A DNA stretch of 64,000 nucleotides, taken from assembly GCA_024128875.1 (NCBI GenBank), contig JAMYFF010000007.1, positions 1 to 64,000 of the forward strand, in the 5' to 3' direction. Origin of the DNA: Salinilacustrithrix flava. Its GTDB lineage: Bacteria > Actinomycetota > Acidimicrobiia > Acidimicrobiales > Salinilacustritrichaceae. The notes beneath the pieces were generated by a model, which was given only the letters and a program-made list of their open reading frames with translations, was not told the DNA's origin and did not search any database. Position numbers and translations under genes: made by a program. Positions 22,884-31,984 of this stretch are shown here, in pieces (the first letter of the stretch is position 1; each line of letters starts with the position of its first letter).

Positions 22884-24188
22884 TCAGTCGCGCTTGCGCA
22901 CACGGAGCTTGAGCGGGGTGGCCCCGAGGTCGAAGGCCTCCTGGAGGCTGCGCTCGAGGTAGCGCACGTAGGTCTTGGGCAGCTCGCGGTTGGCGAAGAT
23001 CGTGAACGTCGGCGGGTGCGCCGCACCCTGCAGCGCGTAGAGGACGCGGGCGCCGTGCGGGGCCGGTTGGGCCTGCTGGGCACGACGGATGACGTCGTTG
23101 ACCTGGCGGGTGGGGATTCGGGTCTCGTAGGCCCGGATCGCCGAACCCAGCGCCGGGTACAGGCGGTGGACGCCCTTGCCGGTGAGCGCGGAGACCTGCA
23201 GCACGGGCGAGTCGCCGATGAAGTGCAGCTTGTCGGCGATCTGGTACGTCACCCGCTCCCGGTCGTCGGCCGAGGCCACCTCCCACTTGTTGAGCAGGAC
23301 GATGACCGGGCAGCCGGCGAGGTCGACCCGCTCGGCCAGGCGCTGGTCCTGGGCGGTCACGCCCTCCGCCGAGTCGATGACGAGGATGGCGATGTCGGCC
23401 TTGTCGATGGCCTGCAGGGCCCGCACCACCGAGTAGTACTCGGTGCCGTCGTCGACCTTGGACCGACGACGCATGCCGGCGGTGTCGACGAAGCGGATGG
23501 CGCCCTCGGAGGTCTCGACCACGGTGTCGATCGTGTCCCGGGTCGTGCCGGGCATGTCGTGGACGATGGAGTGCTCGGCGCCGGTGAGGCGGTTGAACAG
23601 CGTGGACTTGCCCACGTTGGGGCGTCCGACGATGGACACGGCGATCTCGCCGCCGTCGGCCGCGGACTCGGGCTCCTCCTCCTCGTCCTCCGGCGGCAGC
23701 ATGGCCACCAGGTCGTCGAGGAGGTCGGCGGCGCCGTTGCCGTGCAGCGCGCTCATCGGGCTCGGCTCGCCCAGGCCGAGCTCCATGAAGTCCCAGATGA
23801 GGTGCTCGCGCTTGGGATCGTCGATCTTGTTGACGATGAGGCGCACCGGCTTGCTCTTGCGGCGCAGCAGCTCGGCCGCCTTCGCGTCCTCCTCGGTGAC
23901 GCCGACGGTGCCGTCGACCAGGAAGATCACGACGTCGGCCTCGTCCATGGTCCGCTCCGAGACCCGGGAGACCTTCTCGTCGAGCGCGGAGCCGCCGGGC
24001 ATCCAGCCGCCGGTGTCGACGACCTCGAAGGTGCGCCCGGCCCACTCGACCTCGACGGCCTTGGCGTCGCGGGTGACGCCGGCGCGCTCCTCGACGATGG
24101 CGGTGCGACGGCCGGCGAGTCGGTTCACGAGCGTGGACTTGCCCACGTTGGGGCGGCCGACGATGGCCACGCGGAGGGGGGAGGACAT
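22884..24188 (-). CDS. der: ribosome-assembly GTPase Der (EngA)
   Basis: The 434-residue protein has tandem GTPase domains: first G1 GRPNVGKSTLVN (8-19), second G1 GRPNVGKSTLFN (about 188-199). NKID (G4 of domain 1) and NKWE (domain 2) follow, then a C-terminal KH-like domain with PTRQVNDVIRRA and the KLRVRK end. Der acts in 50S subunit maturation. It starts 12 bp after the DUF512 gene, a linkage conserved in many Gram-positives. The C-terminus ends close to the normal bacterial length. Confidence 0.97.
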   Translation of the reverse strand: MSSPLRVAIVGRPNVGKSTLVNRLAGRRTAIVEERAGVTRDAKAVEVEWAGRTFEVVDTGGWMPGGSALDEKVSRVSERTMDEADVVIFLVDGTVGVTEEDAKAAELLRRKSKPVRLIVNKIDDPKREHLIWDFMELGLGEPSPMSALHGNGAADLLDDLVAMLPPEDEEEEPESAADGGEIAVSIVGRPNVGKSTLFNRLTGAEHSIVHDMPGTTRDTIDTVVETSEGAIRFVDTAGMRRRSKVDDGTEYYSVVRALQAIDKADIAILVIDSAEGVTAQDQRLAERVDLAGCPVIVLLNKWEVASADDRERVTYQIADKLHFIGDSPVLQVSALTGKGVHRLYPALGSAIRAYETRIPTRQVNDVIRRAQQAQPAPHGARVLYALQGAAHPPTFTIFANRELPKTYVRYLERSLQEAFDLGATPLKLRVRKRD

Positions 24189-24200
24189 GGAGCTCTCGAT

Positions 24201-25670
24201 TCAGGCGGGCGTCGGGGACGCCGGGAGGGGGAGGCCGAGGGCGGCGCGCAGCGCAGCCCCGTCGGTGGGGACGACCTCGACCGGCCGGGGCAGATCGGCG
24301 ACGGTGGTGCCGTCCAGGAAGCGGTCCTGGGACAGGCACACGTCGGGCAGCAGGTAGCGGTGACCGGCGGGTTGCTCGGCCAGGACGCGGGCGACGTCCT
24401 CGCCGACCATCAGGCCGGTGACGCCGATGTTGCCGCCGAAGAAGCGGTTGGGGACCTCGACGATGCGCACGTCGTCGCGCTCGACGCCGGCGAGCAGCGG
24501 GGCGAGGACCTGGGCCCCGTAGGGGGCGGTGAGGACGCCGATCGGGGCGTCGGGAGCGGGACGCCGCCGCCCGAGCTGCACCGGGACTCCGGGGCCGATC
24601 GGTTCGCTCGTCCCACCGAGTGGAACGTCGGGACCGATCGGCGCGCTCGTACCGCAGGTCGTGCCGGTCGTGCGGGGGGCGCGGTAGCCCTCGGCCGGGG
24701 CGCCGTCGACCCAGGCGAAGAAGCCGGCCTGGGGTCGGGTGACGTCGTCGGCTGCGCCGTGGAACTCGGCCTCGAACGTGCGGGCCATGCCGATGCCGTC
24801 CTCGTGCATGGCGAAGCCCTCGTAGGCCTCGGCCGCGGGGAACGGGCGCCGGGCGAGCAGGTAGTACTCGTCGGCGGCGTAGACGAGGCGGTGACCGAGC
24901 ACGGTGCGGTAGACGTCCTGCCAGTCCTCGACGATGTCGACGACGGTCTCGGCCTCGGCCAGGGAGTGGGGCCGCATCCGGGACTCGTCGGAGTGGTCGC
25001 TGATGCCGAGGGGCACCACGGCGAGGCTGGCCAGCTCGGGGTACTCGTCGAGCACGCCGGCGAGGGTGTCGGCCAGGACCGCCCCGTCGTTCACGCCCGG
25101 ACACACCACGATCTGGCCGTGCACGGTCACGTCGTGGTCGAGCAGGGCCCGCAGCCAGCGCAGGCTGGTGGCGCCCCGGCGGTTGCGGAGCAGGTCGGCC
25201 CGGACCTCGGGGTCGGTGGCGTGGATGCTCACGTACAGCGGGCTGAGCCCCTCGCTGACCACCCGCTCGAGGTCGATCTCGGTGAAGCGGGTGAGGGTCG
25301 TGAAGTTCCCGTACAGGAAGGACAGGCGGTAGTCGTCGTCCTTCAGGTACAGGCTGCGGCGCATGCCCGGGGGCAGCTGGTAGATGAAGCAGAACTCGCA
25401 GTGGTTGTCGCAGGTCTGCACCTCGTCGAAGATCGCCGCGTCGACGTCGGCACCCAGCGGCTCCCCGGAGCGCTTGGTGACGGTGACCTGGCGCTCGAGC
25501 CCGCCGCGGCGCACGTCGAGGACCACCTCCGGCTCGTCGACCAGGAGGTGCCACTCGATGACGTCGCGCGGCTGGACCCCGTCGAGGGAGAGGATCTCGT
25601 CTCCTTCGACGAGACCCGCTCGGGCTGCGGGTGATCCGGGCGCGACCGCGATGACGCGGGGCAGGCTCAC
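24201..25670 (-). CDS. PDZ/radical-SAM DUF512 protein
   Basis: The 489-residue DUF512 family protein has an N-terminal PDZ-like fold (GSPAARAGLVEGDEILSLDG, about 10-29), then CDNHCEFCFIYQLP, a Cys-x3-Cys-x2-Cys radical-SAM cluster motif (near 89-96). The SAM barrel (GNFTTLTRF, YVSIHATDPEVR, VCPGVNDG) and the C-terminal DUF512 domain follow. An Ala/Pro/Gly-rich insert with two copies of a GTS-x-PIGP-x-VP unit lies near 337-361. GTG start at 25670 follows a TAGCCT box by seven bases. It is upstream of and close to der. Its reaction is unknown. Confidence 0.88.
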   Translation of the reverse strand: MSLPRVIAVAPGSPAARAGLVEGDEILSLDGVQPRDVIEWHLLVDEPEVVLDVRRGGLERQVTVTKRSGEPLGADVDAAIFDEVQTCDNHCEFCFIYQLPPGMRRSLYLKDDDYRLSFLYGNFTTLTRFTEIDLERVVSEGLSPLYVSIHATDPEVRADLLRNRRGATSLRWLRALLDHDVTVHGQIVVCPGVNDGAVLADTLAGVLDEYPELASLAVVPLGISDHSDESRMRPHSLAEAETVVDIVEDWQDVYRTVLGHRLVYAADEYYLLARRPFPAAEAYEGFAMHEDGIGMARTFEAEFHGAADDVTRPQAGFFAWVDGAPAEGYRAPRTTGTTCGTSAPIGPDVPLGGTSEPIGPGVPVQLGRRRPAPDAPIGVLTAPYGAQVLAPLLAGVERDDVRIVEVPNRFFGGNIGVTGLMVGEDVARVLAEQPAGHRYLLPDVCLSQDRFLDGTTVADLPRPVEVVPTDGAALRAALGLPLPASPTPA

Positions 25671-25728
25671 CGGCGACAGGCTACCGCCGGAGCGGCGCGA
25701 AACCCCAGGTCGGCGGCCGACGGTCCCA

Positions 25729-27369
25729 TCAACGCTGCGCCGAGCGGAAGAACTCGTCGCTGGCCGCCAGGTGGGCGGCGAGGGCGACGTCGTCGACCCG
25801 GCGCAGCTCGTCGGCCCAGTGCGCGAGGCCCGCCGGGTCCGGGGGGCGGCCCAACACCGCCCGGTAGGTGGCGGCGACTCGGTCGCGACGGGACTCGATC
25901 GAGCCGAAGAAGGCGGCGGCCACGGTGTCGCGCTCCACGCCGGCCTGGAGCTGGGCGGTCCAGTGCGCCAGCCCGCCGTCGTCGGGCTCCCGGTGCAGCA
26001 GGTCCCGATAGAGCCGGTGCAGGAACCCGTCGGCGGTGGCACCCGCATCGGCGTAGAGCTCGTCGGAGGCGTAGAGCAGCGCGCCCACGTGGGTGATCGC
26101 CAGCCCGGCGGCGACCTGATCCCGCCAGTAGCGCAGTCCGTCGTCGTCGGCTGCTCGGCCCAGCGCGCTGCGGTACAGCGCATCGACGGTGCGGCCCACC
26201 CACTCGAGCGAGATCGCCAGCGACCGGGCGTGCTCGAGGCGGCCGATCGCACCGCTCTCGATGGCCACGGTGTGCTCCTCCAGCTCGGTGCCCGACGGCG
26301 AGCGCCCGAGGAACAGGGCGAACGTGGCGCGGACGTGGTCGGCGGTCGGCCCGTCCGGATCGAAGACCACCCGGAGGTCCGGGCGGCAGGCGCGCATGCC
26401 CGACAGCGGCTGATCCGGCCCACCCGAGACCGACCGGACGCCCCCGGCGTCGCCGGTGCCGAGCCGTGCGGCCACCCCCGCCCACGACTCCCCCGCCGCC
26501 GTGGTCACGCAGACGGAGCGGTCCACCGCTCGGGGGGCGGGCTCCCCCGCGGTCAGGGCGCTGGCCACGGAGCGGCTGACGAGCTCGACCAGGCGCTGCC
26601 CGGTGACGTGATCGGGGTTCTGGTCGGTCATGACGGTGATCGCGTAGCCGGACCCGGTGGCGTCGTGGCGGACGAACCCGGTGGACCCGATGCGCCACCG
26701 AGCCGTCCCGGACGTCGGGTAGAAGCCGTTCTTGAGGGCGACGGTCCACCCCGACGGGACGCCGGCGCTGATCCCCCACTGCTGGGTCGGGTGCACCGAC
26801 GTCATGGTCCGCCACGCCTCCTCCCGATACGGGGCAGCCAGCGGTCCACCGCCGTGCAGCAGCGCCGTCGCCAATCGGGTGCGGTCCTCCGCCGTGGACG
26901 TCGTGAGGCCCCAGCGGGAGGTGCTGGTGGTGCGGGGCAGGCCGAAGCGCTGGTCGAGCCGCTCCTGGCCGGCGTCGCCGCCGAGGGAGACGTAGAGGTC
27001 GCTGGCGGGCGGGTTGTGGGAGCGAGCGATCATCGGCTCGACCCGGGCCCGCTCCCAGGGGGTCAGGCCACGCCCCTCGTCCTGCGCTCGGAGCAGGACG
27101 CCGGCGAGGAACTGGGCCTTGATGACCGACGCCGTGGTCATCACCGTGCCGGGCGCCAGGTGGTACCAGCAGCCGGTGCGCACGTCGTGCACGGCAGCGG
27201 TGACGCGCTGGCCGGGGAAGTCCCGGGCGATGGCCGCGTGCAGGTCGGGGCTGAAGGGCTCGACGCAGGACGTCGCCGCCGCTCGGCCGGCACCGGTGGC
27301 GACGCTGCCGACGAGGAGCAGCACGGCGAGGAGCGGGCGGACGACCAGGGATGCCGTGGTCCGGGCCAT
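25729..27369 (-). CDS. secreted serine hydrolase (beta-lactamase fold) with three DUF4214 repeats
   Basis: The 546-residue protein has a signal peptide (SLVVRPLLAVLLLVGSVATG), then a class-A beta-lactamase/PBP-like domain. Ser81-Val-Ile-Lys84 is the nucleophile motif, Ser117-His-Asn119 the second box and Lys213-Asn-Gly215 the third. After about residue 340 come three DUF4214 repeats (LYRSALGRAADDDGL, LYRDLLHREPDDGGL, YRAVLGRPPDPAGL), usually found in surface or S-layer-linked proteins. It may be a wall-active peptidase or a beta-lactamase relative. The ATG at 27369 follows TACGAT by eight bases. The longer upstream frame reads antisense to the acetyltransferase gene. Confidence 0.83.
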   Translation of the reverse strand: MARTTASLVVRPLLAVLLLVGSVATGAGRAAATSCVEPFSPDLHAAIARDFPGQRVTAAVHDVRTGCWYHLAPGTVMTTASVIKAQFLAGVLLRAQDEGRGLTPWERARVEPMIARSHNPPASDLYVSLGGDAGQERLDQRFGLPRTTSTSRWGLTTSTAEDRTRLATALLHGGGPLAAPYREEAWRTMTSVHPTQQWGISAGVPSGWTVALKNGFYPTSGTARWRIGSTGFVRHDATGSGYAITVMTDQNPDHVTGQRLVELVSRSVASALTAGEPAPRAVDRSVCVTTAAGESWAGVAARLGTGDAGGVRSVSGGPDQPLSGMRACRPDLRVVFDPDGPTADHVRATFALFLGRSPSGTELEEHTVAIESGAIGRLEHARSLAISLEWVGRTVDALYRSALGRAADDDGLRYWRDQVAAGLAITHVGALLYASDELYADAGATADGFLHRLYRDLLHREPDDGGLAHWTAQLQAGVERDTVAAAFFGSIESRRDRVAATYRAVLGRPPDPAGLAHWADELRRVDDVALAAHLAASDEFFRSAQR

Positions 27370-27444
27370 GGCGCCGGATCGTACCGATGGCCGCCGGTGA
27401 ACTCGCCCGACCCGGCGCACCCGCCGCGCGTAGGTTCCGCGCCC

Positions 27445-28614
27445 ATGGAGCTCACGATCGAGTCGATCCGATCCGGGGACCGGGAGCGGCACCACGCCCT
27501 CATGCGCCAGGCGTTCGGCGGCACGGACCGTTTCGACCCGTCCGCGCCGGTGTCCGACCCGGACAAGTTCGTGTGCGCCTACCTGGGTGACCAGATGGTC
27601 GGCTCGGTCCTCACCTTCGACTTCGCCATGACCTGGGGCGGCCGGCGCGTCCCGTGCGGGGGCGTGTCGGGCGTCGTCGTGAGCCCCCAGGCGAGGGGTC
27701 GGGGGGCCGCGCAGCGGATGCTGGCCGAGGCGCTGCGCCGCATGCACGAGCAGGGCCACGTCGTCAGCGCGCTGTACCCGACCACCGCGTCGCTCTACCG
27801 GCGGGCCGGCTACGAGGTCGTCGGCCTCTACCGGCGCACGCGGATCCCGGTGGCGGCCATCGATGCCGGCGGGGACGCCCTCGAGTGGCGGGAGGTGGAC
27901 GGGTCGAGCGAGGTCCTCGCGTCGCTCCACGACGACCTGGCCGGGCGCCTCGACGGCTGGTTCCGGGTCGACCCCCAGTGGTGGGCGTTCCGCAACCACC
28001 GCCAGGCGGCGGACACCTCGGTCAACCGGTACACGTACGTGGGGTCGAGGGCCGGGGCCGACGTGGCGGCCGTCCAGTACCGCTACGCCAAGGCCGACGA
28101 CTTCTACGACCTCGAGGTCGAGGTGCTGGCTGGTCTGGATGTCGAGGCGGTGGGCGCCGCGCTCGGGCTGCTGGCCGGTCACGGGACCACCGCGCGCCAC
28201 GTCGTCGCCGCCCTGCCGCTCTCGCTGCTCGGCCCCCACATCCCCCAGCTCCAGCTGACCAGCACCGCGTCCGACTGGCCCTGGATGCTGCGGCTGGTGG
28301 ACGCCCCCGGGGCCGTCGCCGCGCGCGGGTGGCCGACGAGCGTGGCGGGCTCGGTGGAGCTCGACATCACCGACGATGCCTGCACCGGCAACGCCGGCGC
28401 GCACGTGCTGGAGCTGGGCGGCGGCGAGGCGGCCCTGCTGCGGGGAGGTTCCGGGCGGATCCGGGTGACCATCCAGGACCTGGCGATGCTGTACGCCGGC
28501 TGCGACGTGGCCGGTCTCCGGGCTGCTTGCCGCCTGATCGAGGCATCCCCCACCGACCTCGACCTGCTGGCGGCGGCCTGCGTCTCGAACCCCTCCATCC
28601 CGCTGTTCTTCTGA
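27445..28614 (+). CDS. Eis-type GNAT acetyltransferase
   Basis: The 389-residue protein has an N-terminal GNAT domain (acetyl-CoA loop VVVSPQARGRGAAQRML, then SALYPTTASLYRRAGYE), a second GNAT-like middle domain and a sterol-carrier-like C-terminus ending SIPLFF. That is the three-part layout of Eis proteins, where the C-terminal carboxylate is catalytic. Eis acetylates aminoglycosides and Lys side chains; the substrate here is unknown. ATG at 27445, eight bases after TAGGTT. It is divergent from the serine-hydrolase gene, their start codons 75 bp apart. Confidence 0.85.
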   Translation: MELTIESIRSGDRERHHALMRQAFGGTDRFDPSAPVSDPDKFVCAYLGDQMVGSVLTFDFAMTWGGRRVPCGGVSGVVVSPQARGRGAAQRMLAEALRRMHEQGHVVSALYPTTASLYRRAGYEVVGLYRRTRIPVAAIDAGGDALEWREVDGSSEVLASLHDDLAGRLDGWFRVDPQWWAFRNHRQAADTSVNRYTYVGSRAGADVAAVQYRYAKADDFYDLEVEVLAGLDVEAVGAALGLLAGHGTTARHVVAALPLSLLGPHIPQLQLTSTASDWPWMLRLVDAPGAVAARGWPTSVAGSVELDITDDACTGNAGAHVLELGGGEAALLRGGSGRIRVTIQDLAMLYAGCDVAGLRAACRLIEASPTDLDLLAAACVSNPSIPLFF

Positions 28615-28875
28615 CCCCTTGCGCATCCGAGTGGCCGACCCGGGACCTTGGACCCTCGGGACGGCCCCAGGAGGGCGCTCGCACGCCCGCTGACGCAGGT
28701 TGGCCAAGGCCGCATGGGTCCATCGTCACTTTGCGATCAGATGACGCGGAAGGCGCTGACGGGTGCGCTTGACTGTGTCCAGCGCCAAGGAGCGCCCGCT
28801 GCGATCCGCAGCGCACGACCACCTCCGTTCCTCCTCCCTGCCCCCGAGTGGGCCATCCCCCCGGAGCGTCCTCGA

Positions 28876-29610
28876 ATGCCCTCGAGCTCTTCCCTGCGCC
28901 GTCGCGCGCGCCTGCTGCTCGGCAGCGCCCTGGCTGCGACCACCGCCGTCACGGTGCTGGCCGCCGCCCCGGCTGCCGCGCAGACCGATCCGATCACCGA
29001 CGTCGGCGTCACCGACCCGGACTCCCGCTTCGACGCTGCCCTCGCCACCCTCCTCCGGGTGATCTACCGGGACGAGGCGATCGAGACCGAGGACCCCACC
29101 CCCCGGGACCTCGAGGCCAAGGCCGACCGGGGCTGCATCGACGCCGGGCCGGCCGACGCGGACGTGCCGACGACGGTCGCCGCCATCTTCGAGTGCCGCC
29201 TCACCGAGGCCGGCGTGGACGAGGCCCACGTGGACAAGTGGACCGCTGAGGCACTCGTCGTCGCCGAGTGCGAGTCCCTGTTCGAGGCCGACGCGGTGGT
29301 GTTCGACGGCCGGTACCTCGACACGGCGCACCCGAACGGCAACCGCTACTCGGCGGCCGGCGTCTTCCAGTTCATCCGGGCCACGGCCGACAAGTGGATC
29401 GACGGCGGCTACGCCAACGTCAAGGACGCCCGGCTGAACATCGACGCCGCCGCCCGGCTGTTCATCCACAACCGCAACGCCGGCCTGCTCGGCTGGGACG
29501 ACTGGGCCTGCGCGGCCGCCCACGACGGGTTCAAGGTCGGCTCGGTGCTCCCCGGCTGGCCCGGCGGTCCTGCCGAGCTGCCGGACTGGGTCAACGAGTA
29601 CGTGTCCTGA
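28876..29610 (+). CDS. secreted lysozyme-like (SLT) protein
   Basis: The 244-residue protein has a signal peptide (RARLLLGSALAATTAVTVLA, cut after AAA). A globular domain contains VVAECESLFEADAVVFDG with a likely catalytic Glu and then YSAAGVFQFI, where a lysozyme-like fold places its GxxQ-type segment. Four Cys could form disulphides. It probably cleaves peptidoglycan glycan strands. I start at the ATG 28876 because it opens the signal peptide; the 76 codons upstream are not coding-like. No -10 box is obvious. Confidence 0.7.
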   Translation: MPSSSSLRRRARLLLGSALAATTAVTVLAAAPAAAQTDPITDVGVTDPDSRFDAALATLLRVIYRDEAIETEDPTPRDLEAKADRGCIDAGPADADVPTTVAAIFECRLTEAGVDEAHVDKWTAEALVVAECESLFEADAVVFDGRYLDTAHPNGNRYSAAGVFQFIRATADKWIDGGYANVKDARLNIDAAARLFIHNRNAGLLGWDDWACAAAHDGFKVGSVLPGWPGGPAELPDWVNEYVS

Positions 29611-29640
29611 GCCTGCGCAGCCGTCGCTAGCGTGGGAGCC

Positions 29641-30681
29641 GTGCCCGTCGACCAGGTCCTCCTCGCTGCACCCCGTGGCTTCTGCGCCGGCGTGGAGATG
29701 GCGATCAAGGCCCTGGCCTGGATGGTCCGGGCGTTCGAGCCGCCCGTGTACTGCTACCACGAGATCGTCCACAACCAGCTGGTGGTGCAGCGCTTCCGGG
29801 ACCTCGGCGTCGTCTTCGTCGACGACATCGACGAGGTCCCGCCCGGCCGCCCGCTGATGCTCTCGGCCCACGGCTCGGCCCCCGAGGTCGTCGCCGCCGC
29901 GCAGGCCAGCGGCGGTTACGTCGTCGACGCGGTCTGCCCCCTCGTCACCAAGGTGCACCACGAGGTCAAGGTGCGAGCCGGGAAGGGCTACCAGATCGTC
30001 TACGTCGGCCACGAGGGCCACGAGGAGGCGGTCGGCACCATGGCCGTCGCCCCCGACGCCATCCACCGGGTGGAGTCCACCGACGAGGTCGACGCCCTCC
30101 CCCGCTTCGACCAGCCCGTCGCCCTGCTGGCCCAGACCACGCTGTCCCACCGGGACTGGGAGGGCGTGCTCGACCGCACGCGAGAGCGCTTCCCCGACGT
30201 GTGGACCCCCGGCCGCAGCGACCTGTGCTTCGCCACGACCAACCGCCAGGCGGCGCTCACCGCCCTGGCCGAGCGCTGCGACGCGATCATCGTCATCGGT
30301 TCGGCGAACTCGTCCAACACCCGGGCGCTCGAGTCGCTCGCCCGGGACATGGGCTGCGAGCGCGTCCACCGCGTCAACACGCCCGAGGAGGTCCCCGACG
30401 ACCTGTCCGGTGTCGTCGGCGTCACCGCTGGGGCCAGCGCGCCCGAGGAGCTGGTGTGCTGGGTGATCGACAAGCTCGACCCCGCGAACGGCATCGAGGA
30501 GATCCGCATCACCGACGAGGAGGAGTACTTCCCCCCGCCCCGGAACCTGCGCGAGATGCTCGAGGCCCTCGACGTGGTCGCCACCTTGCTGGTCGGCGGC
30601 ACCTTGACCGATCGCCCCACCGTGGTCGACCGGGAGACCAAGGCCAGCGAGGTCCTCGGCGCCCTGGTCGTCAGCCCGTAA
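29641..30681 (+). CDS. ispH: 4-hydroxy-3-methylbut-2-enyl diphosphate reductase IspH
   Basis: The 346-residue last enzyme of the MEP isoprenoid pathway makes IPP and DMAPP. Three [4Fe-4S] ligands are present: Cys15 (PRGFCAGV), Cys99 (DAVCPLVTKVH) and Cys196 (DLCFATTNRQ), as are YHEIVHN, SAHGSAPEV and GHEGHEE. GTG start at 29641 follows TAGCGT by seven bases; an in-frame GTG nine bases earlier is less likely. The C-terminal tail (FPPPRNLREMLEAL) is normal. It stands alone on the plus strand after the lysozyme-like gene. Confidence 0.97.
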   Translation: MPVDQVLLAAPRGFCAGVEMAIKALAWMVRAFEPPVYCYHEIVHNQLVVQRFRDLGVVFVDDIDEVPPGRPLMLSAHGSAPEVVAAAQASGGYVVDAVCPLVTKVHHEVKVRAGKGYQIVYVGHEGHEEAVGTMAVAPDAIHRVESTDEVDALPRFDQPVALLAQTTLSHRDWEGVLDRTRERFPDVWTPGRSDLCFATTNRQAALTALAERCDAIIVIGSANSSNTRALESLARDMGCERVHRVNTPEEVPDDLSGVVGVTAGASAPEELVCWVIDKLDPANGIEEIRITDEEEYFPPPRNLREMLEALDVVATLLVGGTLTDRPTVVDRETKASEVLGALVVSP

Positions 30682-30727
30682 GACCGTCGCGACACAAAGG
30701 GCGGCCGGGCGCGTCGCCAGGATCTCG

Positions 30728-31255
30728 CTAGACGCAGTGGGCGCCGTCGGCGTCGACCTCGGTGATGTCCTCCTCGATCCCGTCCACCGGGCCCGGCAGG
30801 AGCCGCACCGCGTCGGGCTTCAAGGCGATCGGCAGGAAGCTCATCCCACGCCGGGCCGGGCCCCGGCGCAGCTCCCCGAACGGGCTGAACCGGGAGGCAT
30901 GGCACGGGCACTCGAACCACCCCGACGACTCGCACCACGGCACCCGGCAGCCCTGGTGCGGGCACTTCTGCCACAGCGCGAGCAGGCCCCCTTCGACCCC
31001 GGGCCGGATCGCGTCGGGGACCGCAGCGGCGAGGGCCTCCCGGTGCTCCTCGGGCACCGGCACGACGTAGGTCTGGGCCTCGGCGACGTACCAGACGCCC
31101 CCGCCCTCCTCGATCGCGGTGGCGACCTCCTCGGGGGTGCCCAGCTGCTGGCCCTCCTCGGCGATGTCGGGGCCACCGCCGTCGTCGCCGCACGCGCTCA
31201 GACCGGCACCAGCGATGGTGACCGCACTCACCTGCAGGAAGCGTCGTCGATCCAC
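30728..31255 (-). CDS. Rieske [2Fe-2S] exported lipoprotein
   Basis: The 175-residue protein has a twin-arginine start (MDRRRFLQVSAVTIAGAG) with lipobox LSAC (Cys22), so it is probably exported folded and lipid-anchored. The Rieske motifs are CPHQGC and CPCHASRF, the two Cys-His pairs. It is small and separate from cytochrome bc genes; a dedicated electron-transfer role is inferred. It starts next to plsC (nine bases apart) on the same strand. Confidence 0.88.
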   Translation of the reverse strand: MDRRRFLQVSAVTIAGAGLSACGDDGGGPDIAEEGQQLGTPEEVATAIEEGGGVWYVAEAQTYVVPVPEEHREALAAAVPDAIRPGVEGGLLALWQKCPHQGCRVPWCESSGWFECPCHASRFSPFGELRRGPARRGMSFLPIALKPDAVRLLPGPVDGIEEDITEVDADGAHCV

Positions 31256-31264
31256 CGTGGCCTC

Positions 31265-31984
31265 CTAGCGGTCCAAGCGCCCGACGCGGCGCTGGGCGTC
31301 GTCGAAGAGGGCCTGGATCCGGGTCTGGAGCAGCTCGGTCGTCTCCCGGACCTGCCGGCGCGACGGACGCTTGCCGTCCTCACCGGCCGGTGCGGGGATC
31401 GGGTCGCCGATCACCAGCACGACCTTCACCGGCTTGATCCACTTCGCCCCGGGCGGCATCGCCGCTTCGGAGCCGCCGATCCCGACGGGAACGATCGGCA
31501 CGCCGGTCCGGCCCGCGACGAACGCCGGACCCTCGAACAGGTCCTCCACGATCGGTCCGGTGCGACGCTGGCCCTCCGGGAACATCACGACCGGCTCGCC
31601 GTAGCCGAGGGCCGTGACCGCCGAGCGCATCGCCTCGCGGTCCGCGGAGCCGCGGCGCACCGGGATGCCGCCCATGGCGTCGAAGAAGCGACCGGGGAGG
31701 TCGTACTTCCACATGGTGTGCTTGCCCATGAAGCGCATCCGGCGACGGGTGACGGCGGCGACGAGCAGGGAGTCCACGTTGGACCGATGGACCGCGGACA
31801 GCACGAAGGGCCCGTCGGGCACCTTGTCGAGGCCGTGGACCTCCATGCGCCAGAACAGGCGGCAGAAGCCCACGATGACCGCGGTGACGGCGCGGTAGAA
31901 GCGCAGCTGGGCCTTGGTCGGCGGCCCCTGCTCCTCGACGGGGTTGCCGCGGGGGTCGGCGGCGGGGACGGGCTGGTCAGCCAT
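31265..31984 (-). CDS. plsC: 1-acyl-sn-glycerol-3-phosphate acyltransferase
   Basis: The 239-residue PlsC-family enzyme makes phosphatidic acid. Motif I is HRSNVD (HX4D), followed by GGIPVRRG, FPEGQR (block III) and VPIVPVGIGG. An N-terminal hydrophobic segment fits membrane association. ATG overlaps the cmk stop by eight bases, so it is co-transcribed with cmk, aroA and tyrA. Confidence 0.92.
   Translation of the reverse strand: MADQPVPAADPRGNPVEEQGPPTKAQLRFYRAVTAVIVGFCRLFWRMEVHGLDKVPDGPFVLSAVHRSNVDSLLVAAVTRRRMRFMGKHTMWKYDLPGRFFDAMGGIPVRRGSADREAMRSAVTALGYGEPVVMFPEGQRRTGPIVEDLFEGPAFVAGRTGVPIVPVGIGGSEAAMPPGAKWIKPVKVVLVIGDPIPAPAGEDGKRPSRRQVRETTELLQTRIQALFDDAQRRVGRLDR

Noticed and set aside
18118..22962. 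1,614-codon plus-strand open frame
   Set aside because: It runs antisense to the HMG-CoA-lyase-like, carboxyltransferase and SpoIIE genes, is low-complexity (V/G/A/H-rich) and has no domain; it is a high-GC shadow.
25384..28614. Plus-strand frame of 1,076 codons containing the Eis-like protein
   Set aside because: Only the last 389 codons match a family; the start at 27445 follows a TAGGTT box. The rest is antisense to the serine hydrolase.
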